This document shows, piece after piece, positions 1-12,778 of a DNA stretch of 64,000 bases. The DNA comes from Aegilops tauschii subsp. strangulata (Eukaryota; Streptophyta; Magnoliopsida; Poales; Poaceae), in contig NC_053035.3 of the NCBI RefSeq assembly GCF_002575655.3, forward strand, positions 93,583,322 to 93,647,321, written 5' to 3'. A model generated the notes under the pieces. That model did not search any database. It saw only the letters and a program-made list of their open reading frames with translations, and had not been told where the DNA came from. The translations under genes and the position numbers were made by a program. The stretch's first letter is position 1. Every line of letters begins with the position of its first letter.

Positions 1-2459
1 AAAGCCATAGCCCGGCCGGTGATCCCCTCGGGTCGTCTCCGCAGCTCCAGCCCCTCCCAGGCTCGGGCCACCTTTCCAGGGCCTCCGCCGTGCCTCGGTG
101 GTGCCATTCCGCCCGGTTGGAGCCGCTGGTGTCGCCTCTAGTTGCCGTCGTCTTCATCTCCGGCGACCTCTGCTTCCTGTCGCCGCTGGAGAGGTCGTTT
201 CCGACGCCGTCCGACCACCCCTAGCTAATCTACGGGTACGGGCAGGTGCGCCTCCGTCTCCTCTTTCAATCCCTTCCTTTACTTCGGGCCAAGAAGCCCT
301 CCTCGTCGGCGTGTGCTCCGGCGAAGCCGCACCGTCCTCTGTTTCTCTCTCCCCTTCCCTCTCACCTGACTAGCGGGGCCCGCTAGTCAGCCACTCTGTA
401 CGCGCGCAAAGCGGTACGAGTGGTGGCGCTCGCGAGGTTTACGCCTTCGACGTCACGCCCCCCCAGTTCTGTTTTATTTAAATTCAAAATTTAATTCTTT
501 CCAGAGAGCTTCAAACAGCCAAAACTTTTTAGCCATAAGTCCAAATGAATTGATTCTTTTTGCATTGTGTTCTTTATGAAGAAATCTAGCAGCTCACCAA
601 AAATGAGATTTTTCTCTGCTGTCTAGATTTTCTGGTGAATTTCAGAAGGGTTCTTGATGTTTTCTTTTGGTCTTTATAATTATTTTCAGAAAGTGAAGCT
701 TGTCTTGAGGATCACCAGGAGGATTGTGAACCTCATCTGCACTAAGGCAAGCCACAACAACATTTTCATGGTGCCATTACAATATTTGTGATTTTTCAAC
801 TTGAATTAATGATTTAATCCATGCATTTAAATCACTAGAATATTATTTATATTCTGTTTGGTTGCTTGTTTAAGTTGATATGCTTAGTTTACAGAAAGTG
901 TGAAGCTAACTGAGTTGGTTAAGTAACTAGAATTAATATTTGTTATGAAGAAGTAATATGGTTATGGATATGAGTAATTATTTTGAGTTATTTTCTTGGA
1001 GGAGAAAAATGATAAATTTGCTAAGTAAAGATTCTGTTTAAAGTGATGATTAATCATAACCAGGGAAGTGTTATGAGTTGTTGATGCCTCTGCTTAGTGT
1101 GGATATAGTTGACCCAGTTATTTACGATGATATATGGTGCATATATTTTTGTGGCACTTGCATGGCATGTTATGACACCGGTTACTTTCACGTTAAGTTG
1201 AACCTGCTAATAACTCAACTTGAATATATCGTTGACCGGGTCATGGTGCCACTGAGTCGAGTTTTCCCAGTGCAACCACATTTGCCTTTATGGGAAGTCC
1301 TTTATTCGGTCCGTTGTCATGCCTCTGGTCGATGCCTCCAACGAGGGAAGGTTATGGGCGTGCGGTACCCTGGCCTGGTAAGCAGACATAACCTTGTGTG
1401 CCCGTTGTTGATGTTATGGTACCTTGTCCCCGTTGGGACCATTTATGTTTTACCACGACGGTGGCCGTTGGTGTCTTTGGTAGACACGGGGCCACCCAGG
1501 ACTAGCCCAGTGGGGAGTGAGTCGGAGTGGCTGAGAGAGTGCCATGGCAATGGAGGGGTTTCGTCGGAATGCCATTGGTCCACCCGAATGGGATTGCGAG
1601 GCCATGGGTTCCGTGGTGTGGGTACAGTGTGCTACCTCTGCAGAGCGTATTAAATCTATCGATAGCCGAGTCCACGGTTACGGACACGCTCGAAAGTAGG
1701 TCACACCATGGGTCAATGTTTACATTAATCTTGCACACTAAGTTATGAACGTTGCACTATTGAGAAGATGATGGTGGGTAAACCATTTGGTTGTTGGAGA
1801 CCAAGTGTTGGTCATGGTTGTGATCGCCGAAAAGATCACCGTTTGAGACCAAGTGTTTGTCATGGTTGTGATCACCGGAAAGATCATTGTTTGGTCACAA
1901 GGTAACCCGATACAAGACCATGAGGTTGGTCCGTTTGTGATCCGAGAGCGATCACCGTTGGTAAGCAAGTCCGAGGAAATTTTATCATGAGATCATGATC
2001 ACAGCATGTAGAATATGTTGTTGCATTGCTAATTGGTGAAGTATCCTGATATTGTTATTCATTATGTTTATGTTTGTTGTGAGCTTGCAAGTACATTCAA
2101 TGTACTGACCTGGCGTGTCATGCCAGCTTTCAGGAAAGTCTCGTTTGAAAGGAGTGTTGTCCGAGTCTAGATCATCTCCACATTGCTGTCCCTATGCTAT
2201 GGAGTTCCGCTATGACGTTGTTCCGCTGCCACGTAGTTTTTCTGATCGAGGCCCCTTTATGTTCACTAAATAATGTACATATTGTTCAGCCGCACCGTGT
2301 GTGCCGCTTGGCCTCGCCACCTGTTGTAATATAAACTATGATCCGCTAGCATCAATAAAGCGGTTGTTTTCTATACCAAGATGTTGAGTGTTGCCATAAG
2401 ACATGGTCTCTGGGCTGGCAATGCATGGTAAACCGGTTGCTCTGAGCCAGGGTGCCACA
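1..2459 (+). mobile_element. Right-hand part of a Gypsy-type LTR, start outside window
   Basis: The block ends in GGTGCCACA at 2459, the same terminus as the solo LTR that ends at 57542. About 450 bases from 1270 are clearly related to the block starting at 56306 inside that solo LTR, including the shared string CACATTTGCCTTTATGGGA. The first 470 bases are GC-rich and resemble the leader part of a long LTR, and the rest is AT-rich. The short ORFs here have no recognisable domain and are probably not genes. The LTR start lies left of the window, so whether it is solo or part of an element cannot be told. The flanking DNA at 2460 belongs to an unrelated element in the opposite orientation, which implies insertion into it. 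Confidence 0.65.
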
Positions 2460-3267
2460 TGATATGTGACGAATTAAAATATAGCTCCAAGTAAAATTAC
2501 CGATGGTCATTAGAAGAAAGAGGGGATGCCTTCCGGGGCATCCCCAAGCGTAGTTGCTTGGTTCTCCTTGAATAGTACCTTGGGGTGCCATGGGCATCCC
2601 CAAGCTTAGGCTCTTTTCACTCCTTCTTTCCTTCATCCATCGTGATCTCACCCAAAACTTGAAAACTTCAATCACACAAAACTTAACAAAAACCTTTGTG
2701 AGATCCGTTGGTATAATAAAACAAATCACCACTCTAAGTACTGTTGCAAACCCATTCATATTTTATTATTGCATTATACCTATAGTATTCTAACTTTACC
2801 ATGGCTTCTATCCCCCAATATAATCCATAGATTCATGAAAATAAGCACACAATGCAACGAAAACAGAATCTGTCAGAAAGAGAACAGTCTATAGCAATCT
2901 GAATATTGACTATACTTCTGTAACTTCAAAAATTCTAAAAAAATTAGAACAACGTGGGAAATTTATATATCAATCATGTGTAAAAAAATCAGAGCAAAAG
3001 CACGTTTCTGTGAATTTTTAATATTCTAGAACAGGGTGCAAAAGTTTATGTTTTTCAACAGGATCAAATCAACTATCACCCAACATGATCCTAAAGGCTT
3101 TACTTGGCACAAACACTAATTAAAACATAAAAAACAATCATAACAGTAGCATAATTGTGTAAACACACAAGAACATAAAGAAAAAGAGAAAAATATATTT
3201 TATTCATTGGGTTGCCTCCCAACAAGCGCTATTGTTTTATGCCCCTAGCTAGGCATAATGCATAGTT

Positions 3268-3756
3268 TCAAGTGTTGTCATCTTTAGTTTTTGCTACCTT
3301 TATAAGAGTTTTCTCCAACCCGGGATGTTCTTTACGCTTCCCAATATTCTCAAGAAATGAGACCATCTTGAGATCCAAAATATCCAACCACTTATTACAC
3401 AAAGTATTCAAAGTATTCATGCGATTGAGGTTTCCACTAATATTTTTGAGAGGCTCATTAGACTTTTGTAACGCAACCAAATTTTTCAATATATCTCCCA
3501 GTTTGTCTAATATCTGGATCCCTTCTTGAGTAAAAGTAAATCCTTTTTGTGGTGGTGGAACTCTCAATATTCCCTCTATTATTTCATAAGCAACATTAGC
3601 ATCAATCTCAACGAAATTCCCCTTAGCGGCAAAATCCAAAAGTTGTCTATGATGCATGGTTAAACCTATATAAAAATTGCGGAGCAAAATTTTTGCATCT
3701 CCTTTTATATTGTAAACATGGTCAGATTCCATTAACCTATACCAAGTATGTTTCAA
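3268..3756 (-). pseudogene. Gypsy gag fragment
   Basis: This 162-residue open frame resembles the C-terminal part of gag from Triticeae Gypsy elements. Recognisable stretches are FYIGLTMHHRQLLDFAAKG, VAYEIIEGILRVPPPQKGFT and the helical tail after KLGDILKNLVALQK. The N-terminal half of gag, including the usual capsid start, is missing, and no zinc knuckle or downstream pol is attached. It lies about 240 bp inside the primer-binding site, where gag is expected, and shares the minus orientation of the surrounding LTR. It would make virus-like-particle capsid protein if complete; as it stands it is a remnant. Confidence 0.75.
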
Positions 3757-3995
3757 ATTTTCTCCTTGTTTCTGTTTGAAGTATAGTACTTCAAAATCTG
3801 GTTACAAAGGAGGGGTAGTCATGCGAGTCATGTTGGCAAGATGACCAAAACAAAAAGGCAAACGAAAAGAAGGCACCTATTTTTTTGAAAACATTTTAGA
3901 AGTAGGGGAGATGAAAACGAGAGGCAAATGGCAAATAAAATAATTGCAAGGAGATGAGATTTGTGATTGGGTACTTGATAGATGTTGATGATGTT

Positions 3996-4013
3996 TCCCC
4001 GGCAACGGTGCCA
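3996..4013 (-). promoter_or_regulatory. Primer-binding site of the minus-strand Gypsy element
   Basis: The plus strand reads TCCCCGGCAACGGTGCCA. Its complement begins TGGCACCGTTGCCGGGG, one base off the standard plant Gypsy primer site TGGCGCC-GTTGCCGGGG. It sits beside the LTR and fixes the orientation of the element. Confidence 0.8.
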
Positions 4014-4020
4014 GAAATTC

Positions 4021-5921
4021 TTCCTGATTGCTTGTATTTGCGTTGGTATTTCCCCAAAGAGGAGAGGATGATGCAACACAACAAAGGTAATTATTTCCCT
4101 CAGTTATCAAACCAAGGTTATCAATCCAGTACGAGAACCAAGCAACAGTATGTAAACAGCACCTGCACACAAACAACAAATACATGCAACCCAACGCGTA
4201 AGAGGGGTTGTCAATCCCTCCTCGGTATTGAGATAGATTAAATAGTATGAGATTTGATAAATAGATATAGCTAAAACACAAAATAAAATAAAGAAAGAAA
4301 AAGTGCACCAAGGTATTTTTGGGTTTTAATATGATAGGAAATAGACCCGGGGGCCATAGGTTTCACTAGAGGCTTCTCTCTCTCAAGAAAATAGCATACG
4401 GTGGGTAAACAAATTACTGTTGGGCAATTGACAGAAGAGCGAATAATTATGACGATATCCAAATCAATGATCATGTATATAGGCATCACGTCCAAGATTA
4501 GTAGACCGACTCCTTCCTGAATCTACTACAATTACTCCACACATCGACCGCTATCCAGCATGCATCTAGTTATTAAGTTCATGGAAAAATGGAGTAATGC
4601 AATAAGAATGATGACATGATGTAGACAAGATCTATTCATGTTGGAAGAGACCCCATCTTTTTATCCTTAATGGCAACGATACATGCGTGTCATGTCTCCT
4701 TCTGTCACTGAGATTGAGCACCGCAAGATCGAACCCATCACAAAGCACCTCTTCCATTGCAACAAAAATCAATCTAGTTGGCCAAACCAAACCAAAGTTT
4801 CGGAGAAGAAATATGAGGCTATAAAAATCATGCGTAAAATAGTTTAGCAAAGACTCGAATAATATTCATGGATAGATCTGATCATAAACTCACAATTCAT
4901 CGGATCCCGACAAAGACACCGCAAAAAGTCATTACATCAAATGGACCTCCAAGAACATCGAGGAGAACATTGTATTGAGGATCAAAAGGAGAGAAGAAGC
5001 CATCTAGCTACTACCTACGAACCCGTAGGTCTGTGGTAAACTACTAACGCATCATCGGAGGGGCAAGGGTGATGATGAAGAACCCCTCCGTGATCGTTGA
5101 CCCCTCTGGCAGAGTGTCGGAGAAGGCCTCTAGATGGGTTCTCGTGGTTCTGGAACTTGCGGCGGCTGGAATTGTGTTTCGTCGACTCCCCTAGGGTTTT
5201 GGGATTTTAGATTATTTATATAGGTGGATGGCGGTGGAGAAGCTTCCCATGGTGCCCACTACCCCCCAGGGCGCGCCCTGGTGCCTAGTGGGCCCCACGT
5301 GCCTCCTCCCGTGCACTTCTTTGGATCCCTGGGTGTCTTCTATCCAGAAAAATAATCTCCAAAACGTTTCATGGCATTTGGACTTCGTTTGGTATTGATA
5401 TTCTGCAAAGTAAAAAACTTGCAGAAAACAACAGCTGGCACTGGGCACTATGTCAATAGGTTAGTCCCAAAAAATGATATAAAGCTGCTAGGAAATGAAT
5501 ATAAAACATCCAAGGTTGATAATATAACAGCATGAAACAATCAAAAATGTGACGAAACTTCTTCTCTTATTTTTTTCTCGGGGAAAAGGAATTTATAGGC
5601 TTGAAAATAGGGTCAGCGGAGCCACGTGGGCCCCATAAGGTACCAGGGCGTGCCCAGGGGGTGGTTGCTCCCTGGTGCCTTGTGGGAACCGTGTGGGGCC
5701 CCTCGGTGGGTCTTCACTCCAGTATTTTCTATATTTTTCACAAAAAAAATCTCCAAAAAGTTTCGTCCAATTCCGAGATCTTTTATTTCTGCACAAAAAC
5801 AACACCATGATAGTTCTGCTGAAAATATCATCAGTCTGGGTTAGTTTCACTCAACATGCAAATTAGAGTCCAAAACAAGAGCAAAAGTGTTTGGAAAAGT
5901 AGATACGACGTAGACGTATCA
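4021..5921 (-). mobile_element. 5' LTR of the Sabrina/WHAM-like Gypsy element (minus)
   Basis: The LTR lies against the primer-binding site on its left and ends GTAGACGTATCA at 5921, the usual terminus of this Triticeae LTR type (minus strand TGATACGTC). The left edge near 4021-4033 is approximate. The right part looks composite. Two similar tails follow each other, about 5212-5555 and 5580-5921. Each has a GC-rich segment containing a GGGCGTGCCC-like core followed by an AT-rich end. The next bases (5922 on) belong to a different Gypsy element, so this LTR marks an insertion into it. Confidence 0.7.
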
Positions 5922-7745
5922 CCATACTCAACTCCTTTTACCGCCTTGGTTGAATGGGTAGCCCCATGATCAACCTCCTCATCCACAATGCCTCCAAAGA
6001 TGAATGTCGTAGGATGTGGCAAATCATCACTCTCCTCCAAGACTGAAGGGGAAGTCCCATGCTCGTCCTCGGTGCTTGAATCTGAGTATGAGTGCCATAT
6101 GGGCGTCGTCTTGATGTTGTCAAAGAGGTTCGTGCTCGCCGTTTTGCTCGAAGGGAAAAAACCATGCTCGACCATCTTGTCGCAATCTCCTTGGATGAGG
6201 GCCATGTGATGGGGCACCTCGTTGTTGTCTCCATGGCCAAAGGTAATTTCCCGTGCTCGGCCATCTTCCTTGGGGTGCTTCCAAAGATGGAAGTGTTACC
6301 CTTTCTTGTAGTCGGTCGCCTTGGAGTTGGTGCCGAAACTTCTTCTTTGTGGTGCACTTCATGCGACCTTCTCTTGTACTCATGAAGGTTGGCAGTAGTG
6401 TGAAGGAGAGATTCTTGAGATTTTTTTTGTGCTCCTCTCGAGCATCTTCATATTGACGTTGATGTTGCAGTGCTTGAACTCATGGTCGATGGCGTTCTTT
6501 GTCTCAAAGATGAGGATGTGGCTGAATTGTGCTTGTGTCAGATGGGCGCTCCGGTGATTTGTAACTTGAGTGTCGCCACCTTGAAGAGGACAAAAGGGAA
6601 TAAGACTTATAGTTGGCCCACATGTGTCGTAGGTGATCCATGTGTGTGTCCAACTTGTCATTGAGGTAGTCTCTTTTCCTTGCTTCAGAGTGTTGTATGT
6701 CGGTGGTGAGTCTCTCGATGAGCTCACGCAAGGTATCTTGTGCATCTTGCGGCTCAGCGCATCAGCAACCACATTTGCCTTCCCAAGGTGGTACTACAAA
6801 TTCAAGGTACAATCCTTGAGCAATTTCAACTATCTCCTCTACCTCATAATCAACTCCTTCAGAGTCAAAATGTACTTTAGGCTCTTGTGATTATTGAAAA
6901 CGTCACAAGTCTTACCCAATAGGCCATGCGTCCATTGCTTCAAAGCATGGACTGTCAACGCCAATTCAAAATCATGGGTCAGGTAGTTAACCTCATGCTT
7001 TTTCAACTACCTTGAGATGCAAGCCACTATTCTTCCTTCTTGCATCAAGACACATCCAAGTCCTTGGTGTGAGGTGTCATAATAGACTTGACAGGGTTCC
7101 TTGATGTCAGGCAAACATAGGACCTGGGCGGTCACTAGTCTCTTCTTCAACTCCTGGGAACTCTCTTCGTTGGCTTCCGTCCAACAAAACTTCTTCTCTT
7201 TCGTAAGCAAGTTAGTCATGGGTTTGGCTATCTTCGAGAAATTCTCGATGAATTATACGGCAATAATCAACCATTCCTAAGATACTACGAATCTGGATGA
7301 TAATCTTGGGTGACGTCCATTCATTAACAACTGCCACTTTAGAGTGGTCTACTGTTAATCATTCTCCTGACATGTTATGCCCTAGGAATCCAACTTCCTT
7401 TAGCCAGAATTCATATCCGCTGAATTTGGCAAGGGTTGATGCGCCCTCAACTTCTGCAGAACAGAACTTAGTCGCTCTGCATGTTCTTCCGAACTATTGG
7501 AGCATATCAGGATGTCATCAATGAACATGACAACAATTCTTCCAAATACTCCATGAATACCTTCAACATATTCATGAACTATGTTGGAGCATTTTTCAGT
7601 CCCAAAAGACATGACAGTGTACTAATACATACCATACCTTATGGTAAAAGCCATTTTAGGTATGTCAGCTTCTCGAATCTTTAACCGGATATTTCCAGAT
7701 CTCAGATTGATCTTTGAGAGCTAGGCAGTGCATTCGCATGCAAAA
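5922..7745 (-). pseudogene. Decayed Gypsy pol (RT and RNase H) plus gag-like tail
   Basis: On the minus strand, 7740 to 7400 encodes a frameshifted reverse transcriptase with MSFG, VVMFIDDILICS (the catalytic F/YxDD box read as FIDD) and HAERLSSVLQKL. From 7219 to about 6750 is RNase H with KKRLVTAQVLCLPD, VYYDTSHQGLGCVL and the end motif VADALSRK. An integrase zinc finger should follow. Instead, 6750 to 5922 holds charged, gag- or spacer-like sequence with frameshifts. Several frame changes and stops make this a dead copy. The lineage looks like the chromovirus (Del/Tekay) type, but I cannot be sure. Confidence 0.75.
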
Positions 7746-8434
7746 CTTAAGTTCTTCCAACAAGGTGCATAATATTAGCCCAGACACGAACTTGATTGAT
7801 GAAATGTGACGCGAGTGTTGCATGGCATGGCATGATGTGAGTGAGTGAGCCCGTGTTATTGCTTTCTTATCTCAGGCTGCAAAGACTAGTAAAACATGCC
7901 ATTCTTTATATTAGTGATTCCTCTAATCTACTAGCAATATCATATTAAACTTACACACTCACCGTGCAAGAGAAAGGATCTTTGAGATCTAATTTTTCAC
8001 TTGGCTGAGATAGAATATTTAGTGGTCTGAAGCCCATAAAATCTAGACAATCCCCCGAAAGATCACATAGACACTTTGGCTCTAGGTATTTGTTTTTTTC
8101 ATTCACTAGGATTCACTCAAATTCTTTGGAGGATGGATTGCTCTAGATGAGACTTAGCATGCAATAACTCGGAGCCACCACCAATTTATGGCAGAGGAGG
8201 TGGATATTGATAGTCGAAGCAATCCCGAGGTTGAAATGACCAATAAGGGCCTGACCCACTTTCACTAGCCAAACGACACGCGTCCAACGATCAGATCTCA
8301 AACACATGCTACAACTTTACTTGAGGCACAAGTAAAGTTCAGTCAACCACTTCAGAAGAGATTTCTCTCAAGTCTTCACTCAAAGACAAAGGTTTGTGTT
8401 GAGCATCACTTTGTAGTACTATCTTCATATCACC
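7746..8434. other. Unassigned stretch between Gypsy fragments
   Basis: There is no open frame with recognisable homology. The sequence is moderately AT-rich, without obvious internal repeats. It is probably further decayed retrotransposon body, because both flanks are Gypsy pieces. Confidence 0.4.
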
Positions 8435-9779
8435 TGTAACACGCCAATAATCATGCTACAGTAATCTCCCCCTAATGATGCCATGTCACCATGCTTGCTA
8501 AGCTTAATTGTCGCTTGATTTAAACTCAAGTCAAATTCAATTCGAATTGCAAGTCAAAATAATATTTCTCTGAACAGTAAAACAAAAATGTTTTTAATAT
8601 CCCATAAAACCCCTAAGTATTTACCATGCAGAAACCAACCTCATTTGACCTCCCATTTTTCCCTTAGACATATTTAAAGTGGACCAACGACATTAAATTG
8701 GCCTTTTCAAAATAAGCAAATAACTATCCTTTCCAAAAGTTCTGAAAACTTGTGTGTGTCATTTTTGTATTACATAGTATTTATGTGCCAAATCTCATGA
8801 TCAACAAAAATCATTTAGTACCTCAGATAAATATAAAACAGGAGTTATATTAATTAACAAAAAAATAAAAAGAATAAAAAAAATAGCAAACATTAATGTG
8901 CACTCTAGCCCACTAGCAACAGTGCCAGCCCAGCCCACCACGGGTCATTCCCCACCTCTATTCATAGAGGCGCCGTGCAGCCACCCATGGCTAGGATGGC
9001 CACGTGCCGGCCATCCGCTGCCCCCCCCCCCCCCCGCGCACGCGCGTATAAGGCCCTCGGCGAAACCCTAGCCACTCCCCCCCCTCTCCATCGTCTCCCA
9101 CACTCGATCCCAAGCTTGCTCGCGAGCGTTGTCCATGGATGCGTCGCCGCCATAGCCGTGGCCATCGACCTCCCCATGCCATTTTGTCGTGTCCAGAAGC
9201 TCCGCCAGCCTCGCCTTCATCTCCCTCGCTGCTTGATCGGAGCCGGGGAGCATCAACACCGCCGTCAGCGCCCGTTCCCCTCGACGGAATCTGCCTCGGC
9301 CACGCCATCGATCCACCTCCACAGCTTCCTCTTCGGCCCCAACGAGCCACCCTCAGGCATCGTTGTGAGCTTCTGGCCTGCCATCAACTCCTGACTCGGC
9401 TACCGACTCAGCACATGGCCCCACTGTCAGCCTCTAGCACACAGCTGTGTACATTTTCTGTGTGCACATAGCATTTATATATTTAATGTAATTTCGAATT
9501 AAATTAAATCCAGAAATTCAGTTAAACTTTGGAAAATAATATAAAATAAACCGTAACTCAGATGAAAATAATTTATATATGAAAAATGATCAGAAAAATA
9601 AGACGAATCTGAATACGCCAACCACATCCTGCCACATTCCCTCAGCACAGTAAATATGCAACCTTCGCCTCTGGATAGTTTGATCAATAAATGCCTAAAG
9701 CCGAGAAAATATTCTCGGATATTCTGTTGCTCCGTCTGTAACACCTAGCACTGCATTAGGCCACCCCTAGCATAGTATA
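8435..9779 (+). mobile_element. Truncated Gypsy-type LTR starting TGTAACACGCC
   Basis: The sequence starts TGTAACACGCCAATAATC, a form I associate with Triticeae Gypsy LTRs. It runs through an AT-rich U3-like part to a C-homopolymer and TATA-like GTATAAGG at about 9047, then a GC-rich leader and an AT-rich end. It has no recognisable CA terminus before the next LTR begins at 9780, so it was broken by that insertion. The small ORFs at 8975-9471 are low-complexity translations of the GC-rich leader and are not annotated as genes. Confidence 0.55.
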
Positions 9780-10682
9780 TGTCGGTGTCCTGGGAACGGG
9801 GGTGCCCAGACTTGCCTGCCTGCGGCCCACGGCATGGCTCCACCAACGGCCCGGTATGGCCCAGCTTCGGCAGCGACAACTCAAGACCCTCGTGAGGGGC
9901 CAAGCCTCGTGAGGCGGACGACACAAAGATCTCCCTGGGAGCGGCCTCGCTAGGCTAGCTCCCGAGGAGCGGAGATATCCATGCAGGGGACACCTCGCGA
10001 GGTTCACATGACGTGAACCGTGACGACCAAGGCCAGGCGGCCGCCAGCGGGCGCAGTGTACCACTTTCCTCTTTTATGCTAAAGAGGCAAGCGCAGGTGA
10101 GGAGTCCCTATCGGTGCAACAAGACCAAGACCAGCAGGACGGCAGGACGGAGGTCATCGCGGAGCCCACAACAGCATCACCACCAGAGCCTTTGGCAGGC
10201 GAAGACTACTTTTGTCAGGATAGCTTGTACTAGTTGTCTCCCTTCAAAATTGGCCGTTGTGGGATCCCTTCCCGCCTACATTTGGGAAGAGGACCAGGGC
10301 CTCTATAAATGGGCCTAGCCGCCACCATAGAGGGGGGTCGATCAATCAGCCCTCTACCGTAGGAGCCAACTCACCTTGGATTGGATCCATTCGATCCTCA
10401 CATCTACTAGCTCATCGAGCTCAAGAACACCTCTCCTCTGGAGGCTGTTCATCCATTGTACTAGTTCATCCTCAGCCCTCGAGGCAATCCACCACCACAC
10501 TGGAGTAGGGTATTACACCACACCGTGGCCCGGACCAGTATAAACCTCTGTGTCTCGTGTTCTTTGGGCTCGTCGAGCTAGGCCGTGGAATCATTGGGCG
10601 AGCAGGCTGGGGAGAAAGAGTCCTTCGTGCGCACCCCAGAGTTCGAACCTCTCAAGGGTCTATGGAACCCCGAATCCGATAT
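9780..10682 (+). mobile_element. 5' LTR of a plus-strand Gypsy element
   Basis: The LTR starts TGTCGGTGTCCTGGGAACG and ends just before a primer-binding site. A TATA-like CTATAAATGG lies at about 10300, followed by a transcribed leader. The terminal CA appears mutated to TA. The element continues rightwards into primer site and gag and is then cut off near 11937, so the 3' LTR is missing. Confidence 0.75.
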
Positions 10683-10700
10683 TTGGCGCGCCAGGTAGGG
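10683..10700 (+). promoter_or_regulatory. Primer-binding site region
   Basis: TTTGGCGCGCCAGGTAGGGG follows the LTR end directly. This is a standard junction in grass Gypsy elements and fixes the plus orientation. Confidence 0.7.
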
Positions 10701-10753
10701 GTGCGCCGAAGCTTTTCCTCTGTCGATCCACCCTCCACCGCTCCACCAGTTCC

Positions 10754-11936
10754 ATGGCTGATGCTCGTCGAGCCCGCGCTGAGCGCCGAGCTGCTCTCAA
10801 CGCTCGCATCGCCCAGATGGCGCCCGTCGGCGGGCCTCCCCGCCGCTCCCCATCACCTGCTGCCAACGCCGCCACCGGCCCAGCGAGGAACGAGCAACAG
10901 GCTTCATCGCTGCACCCCTCTGTGTAGCGGGACGGACGCACCGCCACCCTGTCACTGACTCCGGCCGGTTCAACTTCCCATGCTCGTCGCGGGCCCGCGC
11001 TACCGCCCAGTCGACGACCTCTACGAGGACTGGCTGGACCGCATCGCCGAGCTCGTCAGCGCCGCTGGGGGCTCTCCTGCACCATCCCTCTCGCTGCCTC
11101 GTCTGCCTCCCACTGCAGGCGATGTGGCCCACGGAGTGCCTCCACCACCTCCACGTCAAGACGTCGCCCTCGCACCAAGACGGGCGGCCCCGTGATGTGA
11201 CCCACCATGCAGGGCGCCCGCACGTGAAGCAGGAAGCTGCCAGGAGGTCCCTCGGCCGCAAGAAGATGCTCTTGCGCTCCCAGCACCACCACGTCAAGAC
11301 CGTGCGCCACCTGCGGTGGTGGCGCGTGGGTACCAAGACCAGGCTCCGCCTCCACAATGGGCTCCAGTGACTACAGCGGGCTGCCGCACATTCACTCCTG
11401 AGCTACGCAGCGTCGTCTCGCCTGACCTACCTCCAAGCTACGACGGCACCCCCGACCCTGCTGAGTTCCTGCAGCTCTACGAGCTGAGCATTGAGGTCGC
11501 CAACAGCGACGAGAAGGTCATGGCGAACTGGTTTCCCATGGCCCTCAAAGATGGTGCGCGCTCATGGCTCCTCAACTTGCCCGCGGGATCGATCTCCTCC
11601 TGGGGCGAGATGCGCGAGCATTTCGTCGCCAACTTCCAGGGCACTCGCAACCGCCCGCCGGCCGTGGGTAACCTGCGGCGCATCAAGTAGCAGTCAGGGG
11701 AAACCCTGCAAAAGTACATCCATCGCTTCAACAGCGTTCACCTCAAGATCCCCAAGGTAACTGACGAGGCCATCATCTCCGCGTTCTCTGATGGCGTCCG
11801 CGACATCAAGATGAAGGAGGAGCTCACCATCCATGAGGACCTATGCATGGCTCTGGAGATGTTCAACATTGCGACCAAGTGTGCGAGAGCTGAGGAGGGG
11901 TGCCTCTCCCTCCTCGAGCTTCCAGCTGCCGACGCA
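10754..11936 (+). pseudogene. Gypsy gag, frameshifted and truncated
   Basis: The start codon at 10754 opens an Arg/Ala-rich leader (MADARRARAERRAAL) that stops at 10927. The capsid part reappears in another frame at 11316 with SYDGTPDPAEFLQLYELSI and DGARSWLLNLPAGSISSW, the retrotransposon gag (PF03732-type) core. It hits an in-frame TAG at 11688 and then continues in frame with GETLQKYIHRFNSV and ISAFSDGVRDIKMKEEL. So there is at least one frameshift and one nonsense codon. The gene ends abruptly at a MITE near 11937, before any zinc knuckle, protease or pol. Confidence 0.8.
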
Positions 11937-12055
11937 GAAGACACATACGGAGCAAAATGAGTGAATCTACACTGTAAAAAATGTCTATATACATCCGTAT
12001 GTGGTAGTCCATTGCAAACCACTTGAAAGGCAAATATTTAGGAATGGAGGGAGTA
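11937..12055. mobile_element. Partial Stowaway MITE
   Basis: The segment from ACATACGGAGCAAAATGAG to ATGGAGGGAGTA matches the right half of the Stowaway (Tc1/Mariner) MITE seen in full at 17553-17763, including the shared core TCTATATACATCCGTATG. The left arm is absent, so it is a truncated copy at the gag break. Confidence 0.75.
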
Positions 12056-12778
12056 CTTCCGATGAACTAATGATCCACGCGTCCTAGTCGCACTTCCTGT
12101 CCTTCACGTGCGGTGCACTACCCTCCCTTAAGTGAACAACCACACATGCGCTAAATTATCGAAAAATTGTGAGAGTGTGTACAAATAAAGAATTTTAATT
12201 TCAATTATCGAAAAGGTTTGAGAGTATGTACAGTTTGCCCTCTCTAATAATTATGGTTTGTTGTGTTCGGCCTAAACTTGGTCAAACTTTACAAAGTTTG
12301 ACTTCAGTCAAATCTAATATGCGGAGTAAATAAAAATGGAGGGCTACTACGTCCATCCGGGTTTTTAGTCCACACCATTTTTTAATCAAAGTTAATAGCT
12401 GGACAAATAAAATTACAGGGGAGCTGGAGACAAAGTTGTGAGAAGGCTTAGAAATCAATACAAAACTTATGCTCTTAGTACCAACGTCGATCCTTCTTCG
12501 AGGTAACATTTGGTTCATAGCCAATTGTGTGATAAAATTGCACCAACATGAAAGACGACTGCGTCTCCAATGCAACCAAGGTGAAAAACTGACGAAGGAT
12601 ATCATCTTTGTGGGTAACAAGCAAAGAGCACGGATGGAAGACAACTTGTTTTTCATTGAAAATCGATCAGCTTCACCAGCCGACGCAACCATGAGGCGCA
12701 ACCATGAGCATCGATAGGTCATCGTGGTGATGCATCATCCATTTGGCATCAAGTTTGGGTGAGGCACCTATGAAGTTT
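12056..12778. other. Low-copy DNA with a second Stowaway fragment
   Basis: There is no recognisable coding region. At about 12270-12345 the sequence ACTTGGTCAAACTTTACAAA through AAATGGAGGG is a piece of another common Stowaway MITE. The phrase AAATTGTGAGAGTGTGTA near 12155 and AAAGTTGTGAGAAGG near 12433 recall the downstream parts of modules B and C. Confidence 0.4.

Larger units (their letters stand above)
2460..4013 (-). mobile_element. Internal region of a Sabrina/WHAM-like Gypsy element (minus)
   Basis: The minus strand reads primer-binding site, then gag fragment, then AT-rich spacer. The spacer contains the repeated phrase GGGCATCCCCAAGC at about 2540 and 2592, which I recognise from Triticeae Sabrina/WHAM-type elements. 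No reverse transcriptase or integrase is visible, so this is a truncated or non-autonomous copy. It is cut on the left by the LTR ending at 2459 and joins its own 5' LTR on the right. The family name is from memory of the repeat and needs a TE-library search. Confidence 0.7.
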
